Shown piece by piece: positions 1 through 8,972 of a stretch of DNA of 64,000 nt. The first letter of the stretch is position 1. Every line of letters begins with the position of its first letter. Source of the stretch: Alphaproteobacteria bacterium (GTDB lineage Bacteria > Pseudomonadota > Alphaproteobacteria > UBA828); contig JAJDXK010000134.1 in the NCBI GenBank assembly GCA_022823305.1, positions 1-64,000 of the forward strand, written 5' to 3'. Position numbers and translations under genes: made by a program. The notes below the pieces were generated by a model that ran no database searches, was not told the DNA's origin, and saw only the letters and a list, made by a program, of their open reading frames with translations.

Positions 1-24
1 CCCCCTCCTCCCGGGAGGAGGGGG
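1..24. repeat. perfect 24-bp palindrome
   Basis: CCCCCTCCTCCC is followed directly by its exact reverse complement GGGAGGAGGGGG, so the element has no loop bases. It lies downstream of the 3' end of the binding-protein gene that stops at 275. It could be a terminator stem or a protein site. Its position at the window edge prevents seeing the other flank. Confidence 0.6.
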
Positions 25-274
25 ACAGGGGGAGGTGGGTGCGTTCGAGCCGACGTGACCGCGTAAGGTCGGATCGTACTCTAGGGCGTTTCGGTGGTGA
101 AAAGGCCCGAACGTGGAACTCTATTCCGCCGCCGTTGACACCGAGAAGGTCATGGTTGACGCCTTTGGCGGCGCGGTGCCGACGCTTTCGCGCCAGCGCC
201 ACGCCGCCCGTCACCCAACCGCTACCTGGTCGGTTCCTTCCGAAACTGTCCCGGCAGGGAGCACCGCAGCCGTG
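25..274. other. no gene recognised at left edge
   Basis: This stretch contains short open frames but none with a recognisable product. The frame beginning with GTG at 113 has fairly ordinary-looking codons but runs into the 3' end of the convergent binding-protein gene, so I do not call it. It may be untranslated or decayed sequence. Confidence 0.4.
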
Positions 275-1642
275 CTACGCCTCGATCCACGGCGGGAGCT
301 TGAAGGAAGAGGTCTCATAGGGTGAAGGCGCGATCAGGTCCGGATCCCTCTTCCAATCCTGGATCTGCAGATACTGATGCGGCATGCCGAGCGATGGATC
401 CCGGGTCGCGTCGGGATAAGGCCGCGCGGCCTGCTCAGGCAACATCCAGGCGGTGGCCCCCAACGTGCCGCGATAAATGAGGTTGCGCAGCCTGTCCGCG
501 ACCTTCTGGTTTTGCTCGAAGTTGCCCGGTTCTCCGGTGCCGCCGGCGAGCGCCGCCGCGATCGCCCACATATGGCAGCCATCGTAAGGCAAGGCGCCGA
601 CGAGATGACTTGCAGCGTCTCCGAAACGAGCCTTGTAGCGCTTCCCGAACTCGTTTCCGATCTCGTCCTGCAATGCTGCCACGACGGTGGAGTAGAGAAC
701 GCCTTCGGTATGCTGTTCGCCGATTTCACGGAAGGCCGCCAGGGAGGGGCCGTATTGCATGTACACCAGGCTGTTCGTCGGCGACGGTGTGAACTGGATG
801 CAGAACTGTGCGAGATCCTGCGGCACCCAGTGCGTGATCGCGATAACGGCGGGTGGATCGTCCCTGAGTTTCTGGAGCGTGGGGCCCCATTCGCTGATCG
901 GGATGACGACCGTCTCATAGAGGCTTTCGGCCCAGCCGTACTTGTCCAGGTTGTCGCGAATCGCATGAGCGATCGTCACGCTGTAATTCTGCGACCCGGT
1001 AACGATCGCGATCTTCTTGTTCGGATACTCGTATTGTCCGGAGTCTTCGAGGTCATTGAGGAACTGAAGCAGCCCCGGCCCGTACCAGTATTCGGCCGGA
1101 TCCCCCATAAAGACCCCGAAATACGTTTCCGGATCGTTACCGACGGTCTCATGGTGGACAATGTCGGTGTTGTGGTGGATGTAGATGATGCCAGCATCCG
1201 CGATCGTGTCGTATTCTGCGGTTACGGCTCCCGTGTTGTAGCCGTTGATGATCGCATGCACGTTATGGCGGTCGATGAGGCGCTGGAAGGCCGGGATGAT
1301 GTTGGGCGCTCCCATCTCCTTCGTGTCCTCGAATACCGGTTCGACAGGCCGCCCCAGTATTCCGCCCATGGCGTTGATCTCATCGCATGCGATTTCGTTT
1401 GCGCGCTTGTATTCGATGCCGTCGGCCGCGGCCCATCCCGTGATCGGCACGCCCGAGCCCAGGGGAATCGGCTCCCCTTGAGCCTTGGCGCCGTCGTTGA
1501 TCGTCGCCAGCGTTCCGGACGACGCGGCGAGCACGCCCAGCCCGGCCAGGCCGGCCCCCTTGAGGAAGCGGCGCCGTCCCTCGTCCGCGAGCATTCTCCG
1601 CGCTATACGCGTCGCATCGCTCGGTATTCTCTTGTTCGACAT
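275..1642 (-). CDS. Tat-exported amide/urea-type ABC substrate-binding protein (copy 1)
   Basis: This is a periplasmic receptor of the branched-chain amino acid/urea/short-chain amide type (UrtA, FmdD, AmiC group), 455 residues. A twin-arginine signal is visible: RRRFLK at residues 23-28, then an Ala/Gly-rich hydrophobic segment and an AKA-Q cleavage-like site near residue 55. The mature part is a Leu-binding-protein-like fold with conserved NGYNTGAVTAEYD and HHNTDIVHHE blocks. It is a full-length paralog of the protein encoded at 7600-8964, with long identical stretches. It is the last gene of the left arm, downstream of two amidase large subunits and separated from them by 167 bp. That gap holds an AT-rich patch with a TTGACA on the minus strand at 1769-1764, so it may have its own promoter. 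The ligand is not determinable here; a small amide is inferred from the neighbours. Confidence 0.9.
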   Translation of the reverse strand: MSNKRIPSDATRIARRMLADEGRRRFLKGAGLAGLGVLAASSGTLATINDGAKAQGEPIPLGSGVPITGWAAADGIEYKRANEIACDEINAMGGILGRPVEPVFEDTKEMGAPNIIPAFQRLIDRHNVHAIINGYNTGAVTAEYDTIADAGIIYIHHNTDIVHHETVGNDPETYFGVFMGDPAEYWYGPGLLQFLNDLEDSGQYEYPNKKIAIVTGSQNYSVTIAHAIRDNLDKYGWAESLYETVVIPISEWGPTLQKLRDDPPAVIAITHWVPQDLAQFCIQFTPSPTNSLVYMQYGPSLAAFREIGEQHTEGVLYSTVVAALQDEIGNEFGKRYKARFGDAASHLVGALPYDGCHMWAIAAALAGGTGEPGNFEQNQKVADRLRNLIYRGTLGATAWMLPEQAARPYPDATRDPSLGMPHQYLQIQDWKRDPDLIAPSPYETSSFKLPPWIEA

Positions 1643-1809
1643 GTCCAGTCCTCCCTGTCAATGCGAGCCCCATCCGATCGATGGCGCTGTGCGCCTCTGG
1701 CCCGCCAGCAGAACCGGGGCTCCGTTTCTAGTACGCCGCGGGCAATTTATTCTTGCTATTCATTGTCAAAAAATGGCTAAAGCGCAAAACGAGCAGGGCG
1801 CATTCCGGG

Positions 1810-4170
1810 TCAAGGAAGGGGGCCGTCCGTCAGGAATCCCTTGATGACGTTTTCCATAATTCGCGAGACGTTGTTGTCGTAATTGTTGTGCGACAGACTT
1901 CCGCACCACGTGATGGAGCCAGGGGCGAAAACTGCTCCATCGCCAGGGGTCTTGTAGTAGACCATATCGGCGCGGACCATCGGGTTCTCGTCTCCGCCGC
2001 CATAGGTACCGCGGCAATTGAGCAGGATCTCTTCGTTGACCTGTCGCATGAGATCGGTATGGCCTTCGGAAGTTGCGAGAACGCGAACATGCGCGGGTGT
2101 GCCCAGATCGAAGTCCACGCGGTCGATTTCGAGCCCGGCCGCACCGTCACCGATCAAACCGAAGTCTCCGATGACCTCATCCTCTCCAATGCCTTCGAAA
2201 ATCCAGGCACAGTCGGGGCGCATGCTGTCCGGTCCACGGCGATAGTAGGACGACACATCGAAGCCGTAGGCCGAGAAGGTAAGGCCGCAGAGCTTGTCCG
2301 ATCGCCTGCCGCGGGCACGCCACATGCCGCCGAATTTTCCGTCAAACGCGTGGTCCTTCTCCCCCGGTGGCATGCAGTAGGCTCGCGAGCCGGCTTCTCC
2401 CTTGCGGACCTCGGTGATCGCAGGGTTGTCGGGATGAAACTCCGAGCACCAATAGAATCCGTTGCCGCCGAGATAGAGCCACCGCCCCCCGTGAAGCTGA
2501 TAAGCCTGATAGGCATCCAGCATCCGCTCCGACGAATATTCCGGGTGAGTTCCGGTCAACACGACCCGGTAGCGGTTCAGAAGGTCTACGCCCTCGATGT
2601 GCAGGTCTTCGTCGGTATGAACATCGAAGGGAATGTCCTTCTCCTCGAGCCAGTCGGTGAGGTGCAGGTCGGCATTGGCCTGCCAAAGAGAAGGCGACAG
2701 CCAATGGCGGTATTTTGGCCGCATATTGAGAATCGGCCGCAGGCGGGTCGAGAAATTGACGCCGGAACCGTCCGAGTGCCAATCGTACTGAGAGCCCCCG
2801 TATTCCCGATGCTCGTTCAGGAACAAGTCATTGATCTGCATGATCGGCACACGCGCTGCCAGCACTTCCGCCAGGATGGCGTTGGGTCCGAGGTGATCGT
2901 TTGCGTAGGCCAGATAGCTGGAGGTTGGAATGATGACCGCCAGCGGTGCCGTTGATTTGCCCTTGGGAGGGCGAACGAAGAAGGGGATGTAGTCCTCCGT
3001 CTCCTCCGACTCCACGCCATCGATGCGCAGCCGCGCTGCATAGATACCGCTCCTGAGAGAGTCCGGCACCGTGTACGAGAAATCGACGGACCAGCGGGCA
3101 TCGTCCAGATCGTCGTCATGAAAGTGGATTGCGCCGTATTGCTCGGGCGCATGGCGGTAGGACATCTCGGCACCGCTCCAATTGTGGCCGGTCATGCCGC
3201 GCGCCGGCATGTTGATCGTCGTGCCATGCAGGCCATTCGAGGATGAATCGACGACGTGGGTCGAGGCCGCGTTCGGAACGATGTTCGCATGGAAATCCCA
3301 CGCCCCGACCAATGCCGAGCGAAGCGTCGTCGGGGCCGTATTCCAGTCCTGCGCCAGGACGGATACCTCCTCCATGCCTATTGCCCGGTTCGAGAGGCGC
3401 GGCCGGTCGATCTTGCCGTTGTAGTTCCGGCCATGGATCGGAAGCTCCAGCGGGTTCTCGAGGTGCTTGTAATGCCCGCCCGACACGAAGCGATCGGAGG
3501 TCGGCTGCTCGGTGTCGGCGGCCATCAGGAAGGGGCTGTCGTTGGCTGCGGCGGCGGTGACATCCACCTCCACCTCGATTTCGGCCGCAATCTCTTCGGC
3601 AGGGTGAACGAGTGCGACGTTGAACCCGCCGTTGGTGTTGGTGACGACGGGTCGCTGACACAGGCGAACCCTGCGGCTTTCGGAATCGAACGAAGCGGCC
3701 GCCAGATACCAGACGTTTCGCTGCAGCGGCGCGCCGCTCGAGACACGCGCGACATTGCCGGCGTCATCGCCGATCCAGAGAGCGACACATCCTGTTTCGT
3801 CGGTGAAGAGGCCGAAGCCCGCGCTCCGCGACGCGTGCCACTTGGTCAGCAGCGCCTGAGTCCCCTTGTCCGGCGTGGTCGGAAAGATGAATGCCTGGAC
3901 CGTGAAGCTGCTGACCCGCAGGCGCGGCTCGTCGGGCACCAGGACATAGGATCCCGCATGGATCGGCTGCCTGCGACCGGGATACTCGCCGCTGACCGGG
4001 GACGGAATCTGCTCTTCCTTGTACCCGGGCCCCGCGGGATTGGTGTCGCCATGGATCAGGCGAACGATCTCCGCCTGATATCCCTCCGAATGCTCGCTAC
4101 TGACGTGGAAACGCACATCTTCGCCCGGGTGTACGGAGAAACGATCCGCATAGCCTGCGATCCGCAACAT
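1810..4170 (-). CDS. N,N-dimethylformamidase-type large subunit, distal copy (Asn570)
   Basis: This belongs to the DMFase large (beta) subunit family, iron-dependent amidohydrolases that split dimethylformamide to dimethylamine and formate. It has 786 residues, close to the family size. The order is an N-terminal beta domain, a LamG/concanavalin-like domain (about 85-300) and a C-terminal catalytic domain (about 405-786). Residues matching the Tyr-Tyr-Glu iron site of the Paracoccus enzyme, as I recall that structure, are Tyr419 (TSSYLAYAN), Tyr462 (SQYD) and Glu544 (THPEY). Second-shell candidates are His542, Asn570 (GGNGF) and Glu681. Their spacing fits with only small offsets. It has no signal peptide, so the enzyme is cytoplasmic. 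It aligns without gaps to the copy at 4248-6608 and follows it by 77 bp. The true substrate may be another small amide, because no dimethylamine or formate oxidation genes are in the window. Confidence 0.88.
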   Translation of the reverse strand: MLRIAGYADRFSVHPGEDVRFHVSSEHSEGYQAEIVRLIHGDTNPAGPGYKEEQIPSPVSGEYPGRRQPIHAGSYVLVPDEPRLRVSSFTVQAFIFPTTPDKGTQALLTKWHASRSAGFGLFTDETGCVALWIGDDAGNVARVSSGAPLQRNVWYLAAASFDSESRRVRLCQRPVVTNTNGGFNVALVHPAEEIAAEIEVEVDVTAAAANDSPFLMAADTEQPTSDRFVSGGHYKHLENPLELPIHGRNYNGKIDRPRLSNRAIGMEEVSVLAQDWNTAPTTLRSALVGAWDFHANIVPNAASTHVVDSSSNGLHGTTINMPARGMTGHNWSGAEMSYRHAPEQYGAIHFHDDDLDDARWSVDFSYTVPDSLRSGIYAARLRIDGVESEETEDYIPFFVRPPKGKSTAPLAVIIPTSSYLAYANDHLGPNAILAEVLAARVPIMQINDLFLNEHREYGGSQYDWHSDGSGVNFSTRLRPILNMRPKYRHWLSPSLWQANADLHLTDWLEEKDIPFDVHTDEDLHIEGVDLLNRYRVVLTGTHPEYSSERMLDAYQAYQLHGGRWLYLGGNGFYWCSEFHPDNPAITEVRKGEAGSRAYCMPPGEKDHAFDGKFGGMWRARGRRSDKLCGLTFSAYGFDVSSYYRRGPDSMRPDCAWIFEGIGEDEVIGDFGLIGDGAAGLEIDRVDFDLGTPAHVRVLATSEGHTDLMRQVNEEILLNCRGTYGGGDENPMVRADMVYYKTPGDGAVFAPGSITWCGSLSHNNYDNNVSRIMENVIKGFLTDGPLP

Positions 4171-4247
4171 GCTGTCTCTCCCTTTTCCCGATTGGCGCTG
4201 TTACCTGTCCCTTGTGCCTGTTCTTTTTCGTCAACGCGCCAACGAAT

Positions 4248-6608
4248 TCAGGGCAAAAGCCCGTCCCGCAAGAACCCGTTTATGACATTCTTCATGATGC
4301 GGGATACGTTGTTGTCGTAGTTGTTGTGCGAGAGGCTTCCGCACCAACTGATCGATCCCGGCGCAAACACTGCGCCATCGTTGGGAGTCTTGTAGTAGAT
4401 CATGTCGGCGCGCACCATGGGGTTTTCGTCGCCACCGCCATAGACTCCCCTCACGGCGATATACATCTCCTCGTTGACTTGGCGCATCAGATCCGTGTGC
4501 CCTTCCGAGCGGGCGACCACGAAGGCGTTGTGCGGCGTGCCGAGCTCCAGATCGGCCCGGTCGATCTCGAGCCCCGCCGCGCCATCGCCGACCAGGCCGA
4601 AATCGCCGATGATCTCCTCCTCGCCGATGCCCTCGAAAATCCATGCGCACTCGGAGCGCTGACTGTCGGGCCCGCGCCGGTAATAGGACGACACGTCGAA
4701 GCCGTAGGCCGTAAAGGTGAGTCCGCAAAGCTTCGACGGCATACGCCCGCGGCCGCGCCACATTCCGCCGAACTTGCCGTCAAACGCGTTGTCCTTCTCG
4801 CCGGGCGGCGTGCTGTAGGCGCGCGTTCCCTGCTCGCCCTTGCGGACCTCGGTGATCGCGGAATTGTCGGGATGAAATTCGGAACACCAGTAGAAGCCGT
4901 CGCCCCCGAGATAGAGCCAGCGCCCGCCGCTCTGCTGGTAGGCGTCGTACGCGTCGATCATTCGTTCCGAGGAATACTCCGGGTGCGAGCCCGTCAGGAC
5001 GACCCTGTAGCGATTGAGCAGCGACACGCCCTCGTTATGCAGGTCCTCGTCCGTGTGCACGTCGAAGGCGAAGTCGCAATGCTCAAGCCAGTCGGTCAGA
5101 TGAAGATCGGCATTCATCTGCCAGAGCGAGGGCGAGAGCCAGTGACGATACTTGGGGCGCATGTTCAGGATCGGGCGAAGACGCGACGAATAGTAGAACC
5201 CGGTCCCATCGCTATGAGTGTCGTATTGCGACGCACCGTACTCTCTGTGCTCGTTCAGAAACACGTCTTCATGCTGCATGATGGGCGCGCGTGCTGCCAG
5301 AACTTCGGCGAGGGCGGCGTTGGGCCCCATATGGTCGTTGGCATAGGCCAGATAGCTTGACGTCGGGATGATCAGGGCGATCGAAGCGGTCGCCCTTCCC
5401 GCCGGCGGCCTGACGAAGAAGGGAATGTAATCCTCCGCTTCCGCGCTTTCGTCGCCGCTGATGCGCAGTCGTGCCGCATAGACGCCGCTTCTCATGTCGT
5501 CGGGGACAACCAGCGAAAAATCGGCCTCCCAGCGAGCGTCGTCCAGCTCGTCGTCATGGAAATGAACCGCGCCATACTGCTCGGGAGCATGGCGGTAAGA
5601 CATTTCGTCCCCGGTCCAGTTGTATCCCGTCATGCCGCGCGCGGGAAGATTGACGACCGTTCCGTGGAGGTCGTTGGGAGAGCCGTCGACAATGTGGGTG
5701 GAGGCCGCGTTGGGAACGATATTGGCGTGAAAATCCCAGGCGCCGACCACGTCCGGCTTGATCCGGCTCGGGCATGAGCGGAAGCCTGGCGCCAGAGCCT
5801 CGATGTCGTGACGCGCGAGCGCAGCGCTCGACAGCCTCGGCCGGTCGATCTTTCCGTTGTAGTTCCCGGCGTGAATTGGCAGGCCCAGGGGGCTGTCGAG
5901 ATGCTTGTAAATTCCGCCGAACGCCGACCGCCCCGAGTCGGACTGCTCGGTGTATGCCGCCATCAGGAGCGGACAGTCGTTCGAACCCGGCCCGTCCAGT
6001 GAGGTCGACGCCTCGACGAAGGCCGTCGTCTCGTCGACGGGGTGCAACAGCGACATGCCGTGGCCACCATTGGCGCGCGTGACGATCGGCTCCTGATAAA
6101 GTTGCACCCGGCCGGCCGAGGGATCGAACGAGGCGGCAATCGCGTACCAGACGTTGCGGAGAAGCGGCTTGCCGCTGGAGACCCGCTCGACCCGACCGCT
6201 GCCATCTCCGACCCAAAGGGCCAACGAGGCATCGTCATCGATGAAGAGGCCGTAGCCGCATTCCCCGGGTGCGTCCCACTTCGTGATCAGGCCCTGCAGG
6301 CCCTTGCTCGGCGTCGTGGGAAAGACAAATGCCTGAAGCGTGAAGGCTCGAACGTGCAGAAGCGGGTGATCGGGAACGATCGCGTAAGAGCCGGCATGGA
6401 TCCGCTGATGCCTGCCCCGGTACTCGCCGCTGATCGGTGAAGGAAGGGTCGCCTCCTTGTAGCCCGGTCCATCGGGGTTCGTGTCTCCGTGGATGAGACG
6501 GACGAGTTCCGCTCGATAAGGTTCCGAGCGCTCACTGCTCACGCAAAAGCGAATCTCCTCGCCCGGATGTACAGAAAAGCGATCCGCGTAACCCGCAATG
6601 CGCAGCAT
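4248..6608 (-). CDS. N,N-dimethylformamidase-type large subunit, proximal copy (Asp570)
   Basis: This is the second DMFase-family large subunit, also 786 residues and colinear with the distal copy, including the MLRIAGYADRFSVHPGE start. The predicted iron ligands Tyr419, Tyr462 and Glu544 (SHPEY) and His542 are kept. Residue 570, Asn in the distal copy, is Asp here (GGDGF; codon GAC at 4901-4899). As I recall, the equivalent Asn is a second-shell active-site residue in the Paracoccus enzyme, so this copy may differ in activity or specificity. The gene lies 71 bp downstream of the small-subunit gene, which marks it as the more likely primary partner. The LamG-like middle domain (about 170-285) is where the two copies differ most, while the catalytic domain is most alike. 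No signal peptide is visible. Confidence 0.88.
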   Translation of the reverse strand: MLRIAGYADRFSVHPGEEIRFCVSSERSEPYRAELVRLIHGDTNPDGPGYKEATLPSPISGEYRGRHQRIHAGSYAIVPDHPLLHVRAFTLQAFVFPTTPSKGLQGLITKWDAPGECGYGLFIDDDASLALWVGDGSGRVERVSSGKPLLRNVWYAIAASFDPSAGRVQLYQEPIVTRANGGHGMSLLHPVDETTAFVEASTSLDGPGSNDCPLLMAAYTEQSDSGRSAFGGIYKHLDSPLGLPIHAGNYNGKIDRPRLSSAALARHDIEALAPGFRSCPSRIKPDVVGAWDFHANIVPNAASTHIVDGSPNDLHGTVVNLPARGMTGYNWTGDEMSYRHAPEQYGAVHFHDDELDDARWEADFSLVVPDDMRSGVYAARLRISGDESAEAEDYIPFFVRPPAGRATASIALIIPTSSYLAYANDHMGPNAALAEVLAARAPIMQHEDVFLNEHREYGASQYDTHSDGTGFYYSSRLRPILNMRPKYRHWLSPSLWQMNADLHLTDWLEHCDFAFDVHTDEDLHNEGVSLLNRYRVVLTGSHPEYSSERMIDAYDAYQQSGGRWLYLGGDGFYWCSEFHPDNSAITEVRKGEQGTRAYSTPPGEKDNAFDGKFGGMWRGRGRMPSKLCGLTFTAYGFDVSSYYRRGPDSQRSECAWIFEGIGEEEIIGDFGLVGDGAAGLEIDRADLELGTPHNAFVVARSEGHTDLMRQVNEEMYIAVRGVYGGGDENPMVRADMIYYKTPNDGAVFAPGSISWCGSLSHNNYDNNVSRIMKNVINGFLRDGLLP

Positions 6609-6679
6609 CTCCTAGCTCCCTGTGCGTCCGATCGTCGGACCAGTCGAGACCGCAAATGGCGAACCGGGTGGGACAGTCT

Positions 6680-7093
6680 CTACCGGTTCCTCCTGTACTT
6701 TTCGAGGAGATCGTCGATCCGCTTCAAGAAAATCGCGTGCTCGCAATCGTCTTCGGAGGCGAACGCTTCCGGCAGGACTTCAATCGGCTCCCCCCGTATT
6801 CCCGAAAAGATACCGATGCGCCATTCCTCATGCGGCTTTGTGCATACGCGGCAGTATTTGCCCGCCTGAGGCGCACGGCGGAATTTATCGAGAACGCGCA
6901 CCAGGTCGGCACTGTGTCCGGTACCGGGCTTTCCGCCCCTTCCGGCGACACCGATGGGGTTCTTGCGATGTTCGTCGACCAGACGTTTGCGTGAACGCTC
7001 GTCGGTCAGCAGTGGAAGAACATAGGTTCTGGTGATGAAGTCCTCGGTCGCATTCAGTGCCCAGCCTTGCTGGAGCGCTGTTTCGTTTGCCAC
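6680..7093 (-). CDS. N,N-dimethylformamidase-type small subunit
   Basis: I identify this as the small (alpha) subunit of the DMFase family from its size (137 residues; the known subunit is about 130), its place directly upstream of a large subunit, and a C-terminal half of the family type. That half has an Arg-rich helix, a KYCRVC...EEWRI segment and a C-terminal HAIFLKRIDDLL helix. The start is GTG at 7093, because GGGGAGGGA lies 6 bases before it; upstream in-frame codons lack such a site. Only one small-subunit gene serves two large subunits. Cys81 and Cys84 form a CxxC whose role is unknown. It is the first gene of the left arm, divergent from the binding protein at 7600. Confidence 0.75.
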   Translation of the reverse strand: MANETALQQGWALNATEDFITRTYVLPLLTDERSRKRLVDEHRKNPIGVAGRGGKPGTGHSADLVRVLDKFRRAPQAGKYCRVCTKPHEEWRIGIFSGIRGEPIEVLPEAFASEDDCEHAIFLKRIDDLLEKYRRNR

Positions 7094-7599
7094 GAGAGTC
7101 CCTCCCCGATCTTGTGCAACTCCGGGCGTTCTCCGAGCCGAATGTTGCGACAATGCCTGCACGGTCGAGGCGTTTGGCCCAAGTGCCGCCGCTCAAGCGG
7201 TGCGGTGATGTACAGGCTCTTGCCGGTGGCCCTTCCTCAAGACTCCCCAGGCTCGGCCGGGACTGTCGAGGCCTGTGATTACGCAAGGGCCAGCGGTTTC
7301 GTAAGTTATCAGCATGGGCCTCGCGGTTCCTGTCTGTCAACAACGCGTTGGATCCGGATTAACCATGGACCGTGTCGCGGGGTGAAGTGGCGCGGCGCGC
7401 TTCCCGCAATTGCGATCTGCCTCGGAGCCGGGCAGACTCCAGCCCGTACCGCGCTACCGCAGGCGGAGCGCCTGGAAGGGTGCCGTGGCCGTTGCGGCGG
7501 AGAGGTGCTCTCGGTCGTCGCTCGGACGGCCGGGCGGGTTGGGGGTTGGCTTGCGCCAGGGCCGAGGGCGGGCGCGCATCGAGAGAAAGGAAGGCAATC
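7094..7599. promoter_or_regulatory. 506-bp divergent intergenic region of the amide locus
   Basis: This region separates the hydrolase arm (minus) from the transporter arm (plus) and should hold both promoters. I see no convincing gene in either strand. A consensus -35 hexamer TTGACA lies on the minus strand at 7340-7335 without a well-spaced -10. The plus-strand side carries AAAGGAAGG before the ATG at 7600. No clear sigma-54 element (GG-N10-GC) and no long inverted repeat were found. The length leaves room for a regulated promoter, but no regulator gene is adjacent. Confidence 0.5.
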
Positions 7600-8964
7600 A
7601 TGATCATCAGACGCCGCGGAACGCGCAGAGAGGAAGGAGCGCGCAAGCGCTTCCTCGAGAGCCGCCGGAACTTCATGAAGGGCGCGGGGCTCGCCGGTTT
7701 CGGCGCCGCCGCCATGACCAGCGGCCTGCTCGCCGACATCAACGACGGCGCCCGCGCCGAGGGCGAGCCGATCCCGGTCGGCGGCTGCGTGCCGCTCACG
7801 GGCTGGGCCGCCGCCGACGGTCTCTCGTTCAAGAGCGGGCTCGAGCTCGCCTGCGAAGAGATCAACCTGATGGGCGGCATCCTCGGCCGGCCGCTCGCGC
7901 CTGTATTCGAGGACAGCAAGGAGCAGGGCGCCGACAACATCATCCCGGCGATGCAGCGCCTGATCGACCGTCACGAAGTCCACGCCATCATCAACGGCTA
8001 CAACACCGGCGCCGTGACGGCCGAATACGACACGATCGCCGATGCCGGGGTGCCCTATCTCCACCACAACACCGACATCGTGCACCACGAGACGGTGGGC
8101 AGCGATCCCGAGCTCTACTTCAGCAACTTCATGGCCGACCCCGCCGAGTACTGGTACGGCGAGGGCTTCATGAAGTTCATCAGCGACCTCAACGACACCG
8201 GCAAGTGGGAGGCGCCCAACAGGAAGGTCGCCATCGTCACCGGCTCGCAGAACTACAGCGTGGTCATCGCCAACGCGATGCGCGATTCGGCGGAGAAGTA
8301 CGGCTGGGAGATCAGCCTCTACGAGACCGTGGTGGTGCCGATCTCCGAATGGGGCCCCACGCTGCAGAAGATTCGCAACGACCCGCCGGCGGCCATCGCG
8401 ATCACCCACTGGGTGCCGCAGGATCTCGCGCAGTTCATGATGCAGTTCGTGCCCAACCCGACGCCGAGCCTGGTCTACATGCAGTACGGCCCGCTGCTCG
8501 CGGCTTTCCGCGAGATCGGCAAGGAGGCCACCAACGGGGTGCTCTTCGCCACCGTGGTCGGCGCGTTGCAGGACGAGATCGGCCAGGACTACTTCCAGCG
8601 CTTCAATTCGAAGTTCGGCGAAAGCGCGAGTCCGCTCACCGGCTCTCAGCCCTATGACTCGTGCCACTACTGGGCGATCGCGGCGGCGATGGCCGGCGGC
8701 ACCGGGGCGCCCGGCGAGTTCGAGCAGAACGAGAAGGTGTGCGATCGCATTCGCCGCAACATCTATCGCGGCGTGCAGGGGGCGACGGCGTTCGTGCTGC
8801 CCTACCAGGCGGCCCGGACCTATCCGACCGAGACCCGCGATCCCTCGCTCGGCATGCCCCACCAGTTCCTCCAGGTCCACAACCACCTGGAGCAGGGCAA
8901 GCTGATCGCGCCGGAGCCGTACGAGACGGCCGCGTTCCAGATTCCGCCGTGGATTAGCGGCTAA
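7600..8964 (+). CDS. Tat-exported amide/urea-type ABC substrate-binding protein (copy 2)
   Basis: This is a 454-residue periplasmic receptor, paralogous over its whole length to the product of 275-1642. The twin-arginine signal is SRRNFMKGAG at residues 21-30, followed by a hydrophobic stretch. The ATG at 7600 is chosen because AAAGGAAGG precedes it and the other copy starts at the matching place; the frame is open further upstream but lacks a ribosome site. It lies 8 bp before an ABC ATPase gene and heads the transporter operon, so it is the cognate receptor. The family recognises urea, formamide, short amides or branched-chain amino acids. A small amide is inferred from the divergent amidase genes. 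It is visibly more GC-rich than copy 1. Confidence 0.92.
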   Translation: MIIRRRGTRREEGARKRFLESRRNFMKGAGLAGFGAAAMTSGLLADINDGARAEGEPIPVGGCVPLTGWAAADGLSFKSGLELACEEINLMGGILGRPLAPVFEDSKEQGADNIIPAMQRLIDRHEVHAIINGYNTGAVTAEYDTIADAGVPYLHHNTDIVHHETVGSDPELYFSNFMADPAEYWYGEGFMKFISDLNDTGKWEAPNRKVAIVTGSQNYSVVIANAMRDSAEKYGWEISLYETVVVPISEWGPTLQKIRNDPPAAIAITHWVPQDLAQFMMQFVPNPTPSLVYMQYGPLLAAFREIGKEATNGVLFATVVGALQDEIGQDYFQRFNSKFGESASPLTGSQPYDSCHYWAIAAAMAGGTGAPGEFEQNEKVCDRIRRNIYRGVQGATAFVLPYQAARTYPTETRDPSLGMPHQFLQVHNHLEQGKLIAPEPYETAAFQIPPWISG

Positions 8965-8972
8965 GACCTGCC

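Noticed and set aside
113-325. Possible small gene at the left edge
   Set aside because: The start resembles coding sequence, but the frame overlaps the 3' end of the convergent receptor gene and its latter half looks non-coding.
8413-8424. Copy of the tRNA-Thr 3' end as an attachment repeat
   Set aside because: An 11-base match (GTGCCGCAGGA) lies inside the conserved WVPQDL codons of the receptor gene and is explained by chance.
7600-8964. Assigning the importer to urea (urtABCDE)
   Set aside because: No urease genes are nearby and the receptor is divergent. The adjacent amidase genes favour another small amide, so no urt symbols were given.
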